NCBI RefSeq assembly: GCF_040081925.1
Contig: NZ_JBEBMF010000004.1
Span: 124,001-188,000 of the forward strand
Reading direction: 5' to 3'
Source of the DNA: Mesorhizobium_K quangtriensis
GTDB lineage: Bacteria > Pseudomonadota > Alphaproteobacteria > Rhizobiales > Rhizobiaceae
Length of the DNA: 64,000 bases
Shown: positions 46,102 to 55,687 of the stretch, in pieces
Layout: each line of letters begins with the position of its first letter
How positions within the stretch are numbered: position 1 is the stretch's first letter
Notes under the pieces: model-generated
What the model saw: the letters and a program-made list of their open reading frames with translations, nothing else
Database searches by the model: none
Told to the model about the DNA's origin: nothing
Translations under genes and position numbers: made by a program

Positions 46102-47313
46102 ATGACCAGACACCACGCGGCCTTTCGCACGCTCGCCTTTTCGGCGGTTCTGCTGGCATTTCCGATCAACGCCGCGTACGCGCAGGATGTAACCTCCATC
46201 GGCGACCGCCTGAAGGCGCTTGTCGTCAAACAGGGGTTGGACATAGGCTGGTCGAACATCACCGGCGATGCCTCCAGCATGGTCCTCGAAGGCGTAACGC
46301 TAAAGGCGCTGGGCGAAAGCGAAGCTCTCCCTGTCGGCAACGTCACGCTGACCGGTGTCACCGACCTAAACGGCGGATTTCACGTCGATACGCTGTCGAC
46401 GTCGCCCTTTTCCCTGAACGAACAGGGTCTTGCTGTCGATATAAGCCCGATCGTCTTCAAGGGCCTGTCGCTGCCTGCTGAGAACGCATCCGATGCGATG
46501 TCCTCGCTGATGATGTACGAAAGCGCCGCCGTCGACGGCCTGTCGGTCAAGATGGCCGGCAAGACCGTGTTCGAGATGCAGAAGGCCTTCGGCCAGATGA
46601 CGCCACTCGACGGTTCCAACCCTATGGCATTTTCCGGTGGTGTGGAGAAATTCAGCACTGACCTCTCGGTGATCGAAGATCCCAGCGTGAAGGGATACGT
46701 CCAGGCTCTCGGCTACAGCCAGCTTGACGGTGACATCAAGATGACCGGTTCGTGGCAGCCCACGGACGGTCGCTGGGACATGTCGCAATACGACATCACC
46801 ATCAACGATGTCGGGACGCTCGGCATGACGATCGACCTGAGCGGACTGACGCCGGAATTCCTGAAGGCCGCCAACGAAATCTCTACCAAGATGTCGGAAG
46901 CACCGGCGGGATCGGACACTTCGGCTGAGCAGGCCAAGCTCATGGCCATGCTTTCGGACGCGACATTCAACGGCGCGAGCCTGCGCTTTGGCGACGACTC
47001 GCTCACCAGCCGGATCATAAACCTGGTCGCGACGATGCAGGGTGCGCAGCCGACCGACGTGGTCAACATGGCGAAGGGCGCGATCCCCTTTGCCCTGATG
47101 CAGGCTCAGATGGCCGACCTCGCAGGCGAAATCACCCCTGCCATCAACGCCTATCTCGACAACCCCAACAGCATCGAAATCATCGCTACGCCCCCGAAGC
47201 CGGTTTCCTTCGCGGAGATCGGTGCGGTCTCCATGGCATCGCCTGACAACAGCGCCGCGACGGCCAAGGCGCTTTGGTCGCTGCTCGGCATCCAGGTCAA
47301 GGCGAACCAGTAG
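46102..47313 (+). CDS. Exported protein of unknown function, rhizobial conserved type
   Basis: 403 residues from ATG 46102 with GGGG 7 nt upstream; the open frame to 45943 is upstream noise. Signal peptide of ~27 residues (FRTLAFSAVLLAFPINAAYAQD). The mature part is rich in repeated beta-strand-like stretches with Gly-Asp-Val-Thr-Leu patterns (GNVTLTGVTDLNGGFHV, GDIKMTGSWQP, NDVGTLGMTIDLSGL), reminiscent of AsmA- or lipid-transfer-like or DUF945-type periplasmic proteins, but I cannot name a family. No cysteine after the signal. Single gene, followed by a strong bidirectional terminator. Periplasmic location is the only safe inference. Confidence 0.75.
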   Translation: MTRHHAAFRTLAFSAVLLAFPINAAYAQDVTSIGDRLKALVVKQGLDIGWSNITGDASSMVLEGVTLKALGESEALPVGNVTLTGVTDLNGGFHVDTLSTSPFSLNEQGLAVDISPIVFKGLSLPAENASDAMSSLMMYESAAVDGLSVKMAGKTVFEMQKAFGQMTPLDGSNPMAFSGGVEKFSTDLSVIEDPSVKGYVQALGYSQLDGDIKMTGSWQPTDGRWDMSQYDITINDVGTLGMTIDLSGLTPEFLKAANEISTKMSEAPAGSDTSAEQAKLMAMLSDATFNGASLRFGDDSLTSRIINLVATMQGAQPTDVVNMAKGAIPFALMQAQMADLAGEITPAINAYLDNPNSIEIIATPPKPVSFAEIGAVSMASPDNSAATAKALWSLLGIQVKANQ

Positions 47314-47323
47314 ATCGCGCCGG

Positions 47324-47355
47324 AAATTAGCCCGGGCCTGTCCCGGGCTAATTTT
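47324..47355. terminator. Bidirectional intrinsic terminator
   Basis: AAATTAGCCCGGG (47324-47336) - CCTGT - CCCGGGCTAATTT (47342-47354) then T; A/T flanks make it function on both strands. It closes the exported-protein gene on the plus strand and pcp on the minus strand (its stop at 47354-47356 touches the element). Confidence 0.92.
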
Positions 47356-48007
47356 ATGCCCGTTCTCGCCACGCCTCTATGCATGCGTCTATGACGACGT
47401 GTGCTACGGCCACAAGCGCGTCGAGACTCAGCGTCCCCACCGCCCCATTTTTCTGCAGCAGCGGAACGTGGATAAAGCCTGACATCGCCGGAGCAAAGCC
47501 TTCGCATGCATGGGCAACAGACAGGGTGAAGACGGTGTTGCAGAGATAGCCGCCCGCATCATCGGACCATTCGACGGGTTGCCCTGCCTCTTCCAGGCGC
47601 GATGCGATAAGGTCCAGCGGCAGTGTCGAGACAAAGGTTTCCGGCCCGGCGCAAACCTGGGCGCCTACAGGCAGGCAGCCGGCCTGATCCTCTCTGGCAT
47701 TGGCGTGGCTGTTGCGCGCGATCCGTTCCAGCCGGAACCGGGAACACGTGCTCGCCAGGCCGAAATGGATCGCGATATCAGGCCGAAATTCTCGACCGAT
47801 GGCCGAAAGCCGTTCGGCGACAGCAGCGTACTCGACCGCCAGCACCTCGGCGCGAAACGCCTCTATCCCATTCTCCGGAGGCGCGTCGCGAAGCGCGAAC
47901 ACCAGCGCTTCGGTGGGATTGACCGGAGCGCCCGGGAAAACAGAAAAGCCGGTGACGAGAATGCGCGGCGGTCGGATCGGCGCTGCCGAACCCGACCGCC
48001 CAAGCAA
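47354..48007 (-). CDS. pcp: Pyroglutamyl-peptidase I
   Basis: 217 residues from a TTG start. Removes N-terminal pyroglutamate from peptides in the cytoplasm. The Glu-Cys-His catalytic set is visible: Glu94 in RFRLERIARN, Cys156 in SDDAGGYLCNTVF and His180 in SGFIHVPLL; the start LVTGFSVFPGAPVNPTE is the family's substrate pocket. The gene begins 1 bp after the aspS stop, so it is read from the aspS transcript; the TTG is chosen for lack of an earlier alternative. Terminator overlaps its stop. Confidence 0.93.
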   Translation of the reverse strand: MLGRSGSAAPIRPPRILVTGFSVFPGAPVNPTEALVFALRDAPPENGIEAFRAEVLAVEYAAVAERLSAIGREFRPDIAIHFGLASTCSRFRLERIARNSHANAREDQAGCLPVGAQVCAGPETFVSTLPLDLIASRLEEAGQPVEWSDDAGGYLCNTVFTLSVAHACEGFAPAMSGFIHVPLLQKNGAVGTLSLDALVAVAHVVIDACIEAWRERA

Positions 48008-48008
48008 A

Positions 48009-49805
48009 TCAGCCGTCCTTCTTTGGCAACGCCGTGCGCAGATGCAGTTCGCGCAACTGCGCCGGCGTCGCTTCCGAGGGCGCGTTCATCAGCAGGTCGT
48101 AGGCCTGCTGGTTCATCGGGAACATCGTGATCTCGCGCAGGTTCTTCGCACCTAAGAGCAGCATGACGATACGATCCACACCGGCCGCCATGCCACCATG
48201 CGGTGGCGCGCCATACTGGAAGGCGCGATAGAGGCCGCCGAAATTGGTCTCCACCGTCTCGCGATCCAGACCGACCAGTTCGAAGGCCTTCACCATCGTC
48301 TCCGGCAGGTGGTTGCGGATGCCGCCCGACGCGATTTCGAAGCCGTTGCAGACCATGTCGTACTGGAACGCCTTGATGGACAGCGGATCCTGCGACGACA
48401 GCGCCTCAATGCCACCCTGCGGCATGGAGAATGGGTTGTGGCCGAAATCAATCTTCTTCTCGTCCTCGTTCCACTCGTAGAAAGGGAAATCGACGATCCA
48501 GCAAAGTTCGAACCGGTCACGGTCGACGAGGTTCAGTTCCTCGCCGGCGCGGGTGCGTGCAGCACCCGCAAATGAGACGAACTTCTTCGGGTCGCCAGCG
48601 ACGAAGAAAGCCGCGTCGCCATCTTCCAGACCAAGCTGGGTGCGGATCGCGTCAGTGCGCTCCTCGCCGATGTTTTTGGCGACGGGGCCTGCGCCCTCCA
48701 GCTTCTCGCCTTCCTTGCGCCAGAAGATGTAGCCGAGGCCCGGCTGGCCTTCGCCCTGCGCCCACGAATTCATGCGGTCGCAGAAAGCCCTGCTGCCGCC
48801 GGTCTTCGCGGGAATAGCCCAAACTTCGGCCTTCGGATCGTTCGCAAGGATGTTCGCGAACACCTTGAAGCCCGAGCCACGGAAATGCTCCGATACTTCC
48901 TGCATCTCGATGGGGTTGCGCAGGTCGGGCTTGTCGGAGCCGTACTTGCGCATCGCCGTGTCGTAGGGAATGCGCGGAAAGTTCTGCGTGACCGGCTTGC
49001 CTTCGGCAAACGTCTCGAAGACGCCGCGCAGCACGGGCTCCATCGTGCCCAGCACGTCGTCCTGCTCGACAAAGCTCATTTCCAGGTCGAGCTGGTAGAA
49101 CTCGCCGGGCAGGCGGTCGGCGCGCGGGTCCTCGTCGCGGAAGCAGGGCGCGATCTGGAAGTAGCGATCGAAGCCCGACATCATGATCAGCTGCTTGTAC
49201 TGCTGCGGCGCCTGCGGCAGCGCGTAGAACTTGCCGGGGTGGATACGCGACGGCACCAGAAAGTCGCGCGCGCCCTCAGGAGAGGACGCGGTCAGGATCG
49301 GCGTCGAGAACTCGGTAAAGCTGACCTCGGCCATGCGTCGGCGCATTTCGGCGATGATGCGGGTGCGCGCGACGATGTTCTTGTGCAGCGTCTCGCGGCG
49401 CAGGTCGAGGAAGCGGTATTTCAGGCGGATGTCTTCCGGATAGTCCGGCTCGCCGAACACCGGCAGAGGCAGTTCCTTTGCCGTCGAAAGCACCTCGATC
49501 TCGCGCGCGAAAACCTCGATCTCGCCGGTCGAAAGGTTCGGGTTGACCGCTTCGGCAGTCCGCGCCTTGACCTCGCCATCGACGCGGATCACCCACTCGC
49601 TGCGTACGGTTTCGGCCATCTTGAAGGCCGGCGAATCCGGGTCGGCGACGATCTGGGTCATTCCGTAATGGTCACGCAGGTCGATGAAGAGCAGCCCGCC
49701 GTGATCGCGCACACGATGGACCCATCCGGAGAGGCGCACGGTCTGGCCGGCATCGGTTCTGGTCAGTTGTGCGCAGGTGTGGCTGCGGTAGCGGTGCATC
49801 GTCAT
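48009..49805 (-). CDS. aspS: Aspartyl-tRNA synthetase
   Basis: 598 residues from ATG 49805 (ATG 49799, MHRYRSHTC, is an equally good start; upstream starts add non-homologous residues). Class II synthetase charging tRNA-Asp. N-terminal OB-fold SGWVHRVRDHGGLLFIDLRDHYG (in parts), motif 2 region PCFRDEDPRADRLPGEF, and motif 3 GMAAGVDRIVMLLLGAKNLRE, with a bacterial insertion GAD domain between. Alphaproteobacteria often use a non-discriminating form together with GatCAB for Asn-tRNA; sequence alone does not decide. It precedes pcp. Confidence 0.95.
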   Translation of the reverse strand: MTMHRYRSHTCAQLTRTDAGQTVRLSGWVHRVRDHGGLLFIDLRDHYGMTQIVADPDSPAFKMAETVRSEWVIRVDGEVKARTAEAVNPNLSTGEIEVFAREIEVLSTAKELPLPVFGEPDYPEDIRLKYRFLDLRRETLHKNIVARTRIIAEMRRRMAEVSFTEFSTPILTASSPEGARDFLVPSRIHPGKFYALPQAPQQYKQLIMMSGFDRYFQIAPCFRDEDPRADRLPGEFYQLDLEMSFVEQDDVLGTMEPVLRGVFETFAEGKPVTQNFPRIPYDTAMRKYGSDKPDLRNPIEMQEVSEHFRGSGFKVFANILANDPKAEVWAIPAKTGGSRAFCDRMNSWAQGEGQPGLGYIFWRKEGEKLEGAGPVAKNIGEERTDAIRTQLGLEDGDAAFFVAGDPKKFVSFAGAARTRAGEELNLVDRDRFELCWIVDFPFYEWNEDEKKIDFGHNPFSMPQGGIEALSSQDPLSIKAFQYDMVCNGFEIASGGIRNHLPETMVKAFELVGLDRETVETNFGGLYRAFQYGAPPHGGMAAGVDRIVMLLLGAKNLREITMFPMNQQAYDLLMNAPSEATPAQLRELHLRTALPKKDG

Positions 49806-49991
49806 GGCTCGTTCCGGGATATCGCTTCGCCGACGCATGCGCCGGCCCAAAATTCGCGCGGAAAAGCGCATGAGGACCCCGATTTGTCAAGGAGAAGGCG
49901 GTTTTGCCAAAGTTGCTGGCGGGATTGCGCTGGCAATCGCCCGCGCTATGTCCCATAAGCGCTTCGCCCCAAAGCGGATTCTTCCGTTGAA

Positions 49992-51239
49992 ATGTCCTCC
50001 ATCCGCCCGCTGATTCCCCTTCTCATTGCTGCAGGCATATTGCTCGGCGGCAATGGGCTGCAAGGCACGCTGATTGCGCTGCGCGGCGCACAGGAAGGGT
50101 TTTCGCCAAGTGTCATCGGCATGACCGGAACTGCCTATTTCGGCGGCTTCCTGCTCGGATGCATATTCATTACGCGCATCATGAACGCCGTCGGCTATGT
50201 GCGGTCATTCTCCGCGCTCGCGGCGGTGGCATCATCTGCGACGTTGCTTCTGGTTCTGGTCATCGACCCCGTTTCCTGGTCGATCATGCGATTTGTCAGC
50301 GGCTTCTGCTTCGCCGGGCTATTTACGGTGATGGAAGCCTGGATGAATTCGAGCGTGCAAAACCATGACCGGGCACGTGTACTGGCGCTCTATCGCATCA
50401 TCGACATCGGATCGGTAACGGGCGCGCAGTTCCTGATTCCGTTTTTCGGCGCTGACGGTTTTGCGATCTTCGCCATCATGTCGATTATGATCACGCTGTC
50501 GCTTGTGCCGGTGTCGCTGGCCGACCGATCCAATCCGCCAGCACCCGAGCATGTCAAACTCGATCTGGCGCGTGTCTGGCGCATTTCGCCGCTCGCCTCG
50601 ATCGGATGCATCGCCATCGGCTTGACCAACAGCGCCTTCAGAACCCTGTCCCCGGTCTATGCGGAACAGATCGGCATGTCGGTGACCGACGTCGTCACGT
50701 TTGTCAGCATCGGCATCATCGGCGGAGCGGTGATCCAGTATCCGCTCGGCCATCTGTCGGACAAATGGGACCGACGCAGAATCCTCCTGGTCACCACCAC
50801 CTGCGCAATGCTCGCCGCACTCGCCATCGTATTCCTCGCGGGAACCCGGCCACTTTCCAACTTCGTGCTGGTGTTCATCTTCGGTTCCTTCGCCATGCCG
50901 CTCTACTCGCTATCGGCGGCGCATGCGAACGACCGCGCCGGCAAGGGTGAGTTCGTTCTCGTCAACGCCGCGCTGATGATGTTCTATTCCTTCGGTGCCA
51001 TCGGCGGACCGTTGATCGCCTCGTTTTTCATGCAGAGCTTCGGGCCGCGCTGGCTTTTCGTGTTCTGCGCCACGGTCTATGCGATTTTCATCCTGATCAT
51101 CCTCTACCGCATGCGCGCCCGCGCGGCGGTGCCTGCCGGCCGGCGTGGCCCGTTCACGGCGTTGCTGCGAACATCCACAATATTCGCGCGATTGACGCGC
51201 CGTCACGGCGGGCAGGGCAAGAATACGCCCGAGGAATGA
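49992..51239 (+). CDS. MFS transporter (YcaD-like)
   Basis: 415 residues, about twelve membrane helices in two halves of six. The first half has GNGLQGTLIALRGAQEGFSPSVIGMTGTAYFGGFLLG (in parts) and the second begins LASIGCIAIGLTNSAFRTLSPVYAEQ after a cytosolic loop; loop 8-9 has GHLSDKWDRRRILL, the MFS motif A repeat. The YcaD/YfkF-like branch has no firm substrate. It is divergent from aspS (186-bp gap) and followed 81 bp later by rnd. The C-terminal tail is basic and Arg-rich. Confidence 0.9.
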   Translation: MSSIRPLIPLLIAAGILLGGNGLQGTLIALRGAQEGFSPSVIGMTGTAYFGGFLLGCIFITRIMNAVGYVRSFSALAAVASSATLLLVLVIDPVSWSIMRFVSGFCFAGLFTVMEAWMNSSVQNHDRARVLALYRIIDIGSVTGAQFLIPFFGADGFAIFAIMSIMITLSLVPVSLADRSNPPAPEHVKLDLARVWRISPLASIGCIAIGLTNSAFRTLSPVYAEQIGMSVTDVVTFVSIGIIGGAVIQYPLGHLSDKWDRRRILLVTTTCAMLAALAIVFLAGTRPLSNFVLVFIFGSFAMPLYSLSAAHANDRAGKGEFVLVNAALMMFYSFGAIGGPLIASFFMQSFGPRWLFVFCATVYAIFILIILYRMRARAAVPAGRRGPFTALLRTSTIFARLTRRHGGQGKNTPEE

Positions 51240-51320
51240 TCACACGCGCCGCGCTTGCACCGCTTGACGAATGCTTCGCCGGCTGGAATGAACGGATCAC
51301 ACTGTCGATCGAAGATTTTG

Positions 51321-52478
51321 ATGCATGTGATTACCACCCAGGCGGAACTCGAAGCCGTCATCCACGAATTGGCGAAATCCGAATTCGTCACCGTCGATAC
51401 GGAATTCATCCGCGAAACGACATTCTGGCCCGAACTCTGTCTGATCCAGATGGCGTCGGCCGATGTGACCGCGCTCATCGATCCGCTCTCGCCGGAAATT
51501 GACCTCAAGCCATTCTTCGACCTGATGGCGAACGAGGCAGTGCTGAAGGTCTTCCATGCCGCACGGCAGGACATCGAGATCGTCTTCCACCTTGGCGGGC
51601 TGATCCCACATCCGGTCTTCGACACGCAGGTTGCCGCGATGGTGTGCGGCTTCGGTGAAAGCGTCTCCTACGACCAGCTCGTGCAGAAGGTCACCGGCAC
51701 CCAGCTCGATAAGTCGTCGCGTTTCACCGACTGGCGTCACCGTCCGCTCTCGGAAAAGCAGCTTGTCTACGCGCTGGCAGATGTGACCCACCTCATCGAC
51801 GTCTACAAGCACCTCAAGGTCGAGCTTGACCGGGAAAACCGCTCGCACTGGCTGAACGAGGAGATGGAGGTCCTGACCTCCCGATCTACCTACGACCCCA
51901 AGCCCGAGGACGCGTGGAAGCGCCTGAAGATGCGGCTGCGTAAACCTCAGGAACTGGCGGTCATGCAGGCGGTGTCGACGTGGCGTGAGCACGAGGCGCG
52001 CGAGCGAAACGTCCCGCGCGGCCGCGTCTTGAAGGACGACGCCATCTACGAGATTTCTCAGCAGCAACCGCGTGACGCCGCAGCGCTCGCCAAGCTCAGG
52101 ACGACGCCCAAGGGCTGGGAACGTTCCGGGCCCGCCGGTTCGCTGATCGCCACGATAAATACGGCGCTTTCCCTGCCGAGGGAACAAATGCCGCGTCTGC
52201 CGAAGGCGCCACAGCAGGCCGAGGGATCGAGCGCGGCGGCGGAACTCCTGAAAGTCCTGTTGCGGCTGGTCGCCGACAAGGAGGGCGTCGCGGCCAAGGT
52301 GCTGGCATCGAGCGACGACATTGACCGAATCGCGGCGGAAGGCGAGGCGGCTGATGTCCCTGCCCTGCACGGCTGGCGGCGCGCGGTGTTTGGCGAACAG
52401 GCGCTGCGCCTTGTTCGCGGCGAAATCGCCATAAAATTCGAACGCCGCCGGATAACGGTGTTCGAGATCAAAGAGTAA
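51321..52478 (+). CDS. rnd: Ribonuclease D
   Basis: 385 residues from ATG 51321. A 3'-5' exoribonuclease that trims tRNA precursors and other stable RNAs. DEDD family residues: Asp-x-Glu in TVDTEFIRETTFWP near residue 27, later HAARQDIEIVF and YALADVTHLIDVY; C-terminal HRDC domains follow (KPQELAVMQAVSTWREHEARE in parts) with a second degenerate HRDC. Upstream in-frame ATG/TTG to 51255 lacks a ribosome-binding site. It lies 81 bp after the MFS gene and ends convergently 31 bp from guaB. Confidence 0.95.
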   Translation: MHVITTQAELEAVIHELAKSEFVTVDTEFIRETTFWPELCLIQMASADVTALIDPLSPEIDLKPFFDLMANEAVLKVFHAARQDIEIVFHLGGLIPHPVFDTQVAAMVCGFGESVSYDQLVQKVTGTQLDKSSRFTDWRHRPLSEKQLVYALADVTHLIDVYKHLKVELDRENRSHWLNEEMEVLTSRSTYDPKPEDAWKRLKMRLRKPQELAVMQAVSTWREHEARERNVPRGRVLKDDAIYEISQQQPRDAAALAKLRTTPKGWERSGPAGSLIATINTALSLPREQMPRLPKAPQQAEGSSAAAELLKVLLRLVADKEGVAAKVLASSDDIDRIAAEGEAADVPALHGWRRAVFGEQALRLVRGEIAIKFERRRITVFEIKE

Positions 52479-52509
52479 GCGACCGATCCCGGCCGCTCAC
52501 CCTCTCCAA

Positions 52510-54006
52510 TCAGGCGGAATAATTCGGGCTTTCGCGCGTGATTGTGACGTCGTGCGGGTGACTTTCGCGCAGGCCGGCTGCGGAAATACGAACGAAGGTG
52601 GCGCGATCGCGCAGTTCGGTCAGGGTCTTGGCGCCGACATAGCCCATGGCCGCTTTAAGACCGCCCGCGAGCTGATGAAGCACGCCGGACACCGGCCCCT
52701 TGTAGGGCACCTGTCCCTCGATACCTTCCGGCACCAGCTTCAGCGTGTCGCGCACTTCAGCCTGGAAGTAGCGGTCAGCCGACCCGCGCGCCATGGCGCC
52801 GACGGAACCCATGCCGCGATAGGCTTTGAACGAACGGCCTTGGTAAAGATGGACCTCGCCGGGGCTCTCGTCCGTACCTGCGAGTAGCGAACCGACCATC
52901 GCGCCCGTTGCGCCGGCGGCAAGCGCCTTGGCGAGATCGCCGGAATACTTGATGCCGCCGTCGGCGATGACCGAGACGCCAGCGCGATGCGCCGTCTCGA
53001 CTGCCGACATGATGGCGGAAAGCTGAGGCACGCCCACGCCCGCCACGACGCGCGTGGTGCAGATCGAACCCGGGCCGATGCCAACCTTGACCGCATCCGC
53101 TCCGGCGTCGATCAGCGCCTGCGTCCCATCGGCGGTGGCGACGTTGCCGGCCATGATGCGCACCGAATTGGACAGCTTCTTGACCCGCGCCACCGCGTCC
53201 AGAACCCGCTGCGAATGCCCGTGGGCCGTATCCACGACAAGAAGATCGACTCCGGCATCGATCAGGCGTTCGGCGCGCTCGAAACCGTCGTCTCCCACGC
53301 TCGTGGCCGCAGCTACGCGCAGGCGACCCTGCGAATCCTTCGAGGCATGCGGGTTGAGCTGCGACTTCTCGATATCCTTGACGGTGATGAGGCCGACGCA
53401 GTTGCCAGCGGCGTCCACGACCAGCAGCTTTTCGATGCGGCGCTGGTGCAGGAGGCGCTTGGCCTCGTCCGGATCCACATTCTCCTTCACCGTGACAAGG
53501 TTTTCCTTTGTCATCAGTTCGTGGACAGGCTGGTCCGGGTTCGAGGCGAAGCGGACGTCGCGATTGGTCAGGATGCCGACGAGCCGGCCGACGGTCTGTC
53601 CGCCCTTGCCGCCGTTCTCGACGACGGGAATGCCGGAAATGCCGTACTGCTTCATCAAAGCCTGGGCGTCCGCCAGCGTGGCATTCGGGCCAATGATGAC
53701 GGGGTTCACCACCATGCCGGATTCGAACTTCTTGACCTGGCGGACCTGCTCGGCCTGCTCGATCGGCTTGAAGTTGCGATGGATGACGCCGATGCCGCCG
53801 GCCTGCGCCATGGCAATCGCCAGCCGCGCTTCGGTTACCGTGTCCATCGCAGCCGAGAGAATCGGAAGGTTTAGTTCGATATCGCCGGCGATGCGCGTGC
53901 GGATATCGGTCTCGCCGGGCATGACCTCTGAATGTCCGGGCTGCAACAGCACGTCGTCGAAGGTCAGCGCGGTTGCGCCGGTTGCGGTCTCAATGATCCT
54001 GGCCAT
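52510..54006 (-). CDS. guaB: Inosine-5'-monophosphate dehydrogenase
   Basis: 498 residues. Oxidises IMP to XMP, the first committed step to GMP. TFDDVLLQPGHSEVMP opens the TIM barrel; two CBS domains (~95-215) are inserted (MTKENLVTVKENVDPDEA and VVENGGKGGQTVGRL); the catalytic Cys lies in GPGSICTTRVVAG near residue 315, with the mobile flap and YRGMGSVGAM / Arg-Tyr region following. Start ATG 54006 with AGGGAT 5 nt upstream; the longer frame to 54042 lacks one. Convergent with rnd. Confidence 0.97.
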   Translation of the reverse strand: MARIIETATGATALTFDDVLLQPGHSEVMPGETDIRTRIAGDIELNLPILSAAMDTVTEARLAIAMAQAGGIGVIHRNFKPIEQAEQVRQVKKFESGMVVNPVIIGPNATLADAQALMKQYGISGIPVVENGGKGGQTVGRLVGILTNRDVRFASNPDQPVHELMTKENLVTVKENVDPDEAKRLLHQRRIEKLLVVDAAGNCVGLITVKDIEKSQLNPHASKDSQGRLRVAAATSVGDDGFERAERLIDAGVDLLVVDTAHGHSQRVLDAVARVKKLSNSVRIMAGNVATADGTQALIDAGADAVKVGIGPGSICTTRVVAGVGVPQLSAIMSAVETAHRAGVSVIADGGIKYSGDLAKALAAGATGAMVGSLLAGTDESPGEVHLYQGRSFKAYRGMGSVGAMARGSADRYFQAEVRDTLKLVPEGIEGQVPYKGPVSGVLHQLAGGLKAAMGYVGAKTLTELRDRATFVRISAAGLRESHPHDVTITRESPNYSA

Positions 54007-54275
54007 GCCGATCCCTTCAAATACGAAACGGGCGCGGAACACGCTGGACCGCGCCGACTCGGATATTCCCTTTCAGGATTGGCAGCGGCTGGTACCACGT
54101 TCGTCAGGCGAAGGAAAGCACCTCAAAAGGCGATTCTGCCTTGCGTTGAGCGCATGACCGGCAGCGCTCGAACGCACGAAGAATTGCTCGAAACGACTTC
54201 GGGACAGACTCGCCAGCCCGTGCTACCGCGCTATTTGCCCTTTGAAACTTGGCTTGCCGATCTACCCGCCTCGAC

Positions 54276-55685
54276 GTGAACCGCACCGTTCCTCTCATCC
54301 TCGCCGTCGCCCTGTTCATGGAGAACATGGATTCGACGGTCATCGCGACATCGCTGCCTGCGATTGCAGAGGATATCGGCACCTCGCCCATCGCGCTCAA
54401 GCTCGCCCTCACCGCCTATCTGGTATCGCTGGCGATTTTCATCCCGGTCAGCGCATGGGTGGCCGACAAGTATGGGGCCAAACGGGTTTTCCGCATCGCG
54501 ATTGCCGTCTTTGCCATCGGTTCGATCGCCTGCGCATTCTCCGGTTCACTCGCCGAGTTTGTAGCCGCCCGCTTCCTGCAGGGCATGGGCGGAGCGATGA
54601 TGACGCCGGTGGCCCGTCTCGTGCTTGTGCGTTCGACCGAGAAGCGCGACCTTGTTTCCGCCATGGCGTGGCTGACCATACCCGGCCTCATCGGACCGCT
54701 TGTCGGCCCGCCCGTCGGCGGCTTCATCACCACATTCTTTTCCTGGCACTGGATCTTCCTGATCAACGTGCCGATCGCGCTTATCGGCATCCTCTTGTCC
54801 GGGCGCTATCTGCCCCACGTTGAGCCCGCCGGCGTAAAGCCCATCGATGGAACAGGATTCGTCCTGTCGGCACTCGCGGCCTCTGGCGTGGTGTTTGGCC
54901 TCTCGGTCGTCAGCCTGCCCGCGCTGCCGCCTGTCGTCGGCGTCATCGTGCTGGCGGTAGGTGTCTGCAGCGCCTTCCTCTACGTTCGCCACGCAATCGG
55001 GACCGAGCATCCGATCCTCGATCTCAGGCTGTTCCGCAATCCCGTTTTTCGCGCCGCCATCAGCGGCGGGTCGATCTACCGCATCGGCGCGGGCGCGACG
55101 CCCTTCCTGCTGCCACTTCTCTTTCAGCTCGGCTTCGGCCTGACGCCATTCCAGTCCGGCATGCTGACTTTCGCATCGGCTTTCGGGGCACTGGCGATGA
55201 AATTCTTCGCTCCGACCTTATTGCGCGTCGGCGGCTTCCGGACCGTTCTGATCGCCGCTGCCGCTCTTTCGAGCTGCTTTATCGCGGCCAGCGCGTTGTT
55301 CACGCCACAGACCTCACATCTCATCATACTCGCGGTGCTGGCTGCGTCGGGATTCCTGCGCTCGCTTTTCTTCACATCGTCCAATGCGCTCGTCTTCGCG
55401 GAGATCGACAACAAGGAAGCGAGCCAGGCCACGGCGATCTCGGCTGCCCTGCAGCAGATCACGGTCGCGATCGGCGTGGCCGTCGGAGGCGGCATTCTGG
55501 AAAGCGTGCACCACATCACCGGGGAACCCATCGGCCCATCGGCGTTTACCATCGCCTTCGTGATCGTCGGGACGATCAGCCTGCTTTCGCTGATTCCTTT
55601 CCTGCGGCTACCAGCAGGCGCGGGCGCCGCCGTTTCCGGCCAGCGCGTCCGCAATTCCCCGGATGAGCCGTCCGGCTCGCCCTAA
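54276..55685 (+). CDS. MFS drug:H+ antiporter, DHA2-like (EmrB/QacA/MdtD type)
   Basis: 469 residues from GTG 54276 (homologues open M-NRTVPLILAV; TTG 54249 would add nine odd residues). Fourteen-helix pattern; FMENMDSTVIATSLPAIAEDIG carries the DHA2 motif D1 with Asp-Ser-Thr, and motif C GLIGPLVGPPVGG is intact, as is ADKYGAKRVF (motif A). Exports drugs or unknown metabolites with proton exchange. No regulator is next to it; it is divergent from guaB (269-bp gap) and convergent with rlmE (2-bp gap). Confidence 0.9.
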   Translation: MNRTVPLILAVALFMENMDSTVIATSLPAIAEDIGTSPIALKLALTAYLVSLAIFIPVSAWVADKYGAKRVFRIAIAVFAIGSIACAFSGSLAEFVAARFLQGMGGAMMTPVARLVLVRSTEKRDLVSAMAWLTIPGLIGPLVGPPVGGFITTFFSWHWIFLINVPIALIGILLSGRYLPHVEPAGVKPIDGTGFVLSALAASGVVFGLSVVSLPALPPVVGVIVLAVGVCSAFLYVRHAIGTEHPILDLRLFRNPVFRAAISGGSIYRIGAGATPFLLPLLFQLGFGLTPFQSGMLTFASAFGALAMKFFAPTLLRVGGFRTVLIAAAALSSCFIAASALFTPQTSHLIILAVLAASGFLRSLFFTSSNALVFAEIDNKEASQATAISAALQQITVAIGVAVGGGILESVHHITGEPIGPSAFTIAFVIVGTISLLSLIPFLRLPAGAGAAVSGQRVRNSPDEPSGSP

Positions 55686-55687
55686 CC

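Noticed and set aside
54007..54275. Purine riboswitch upstream of guaB
   Set aside because: No conserved aptamer core or three-way junction was visible; only a short AAGGC/GCCTT hairpin.
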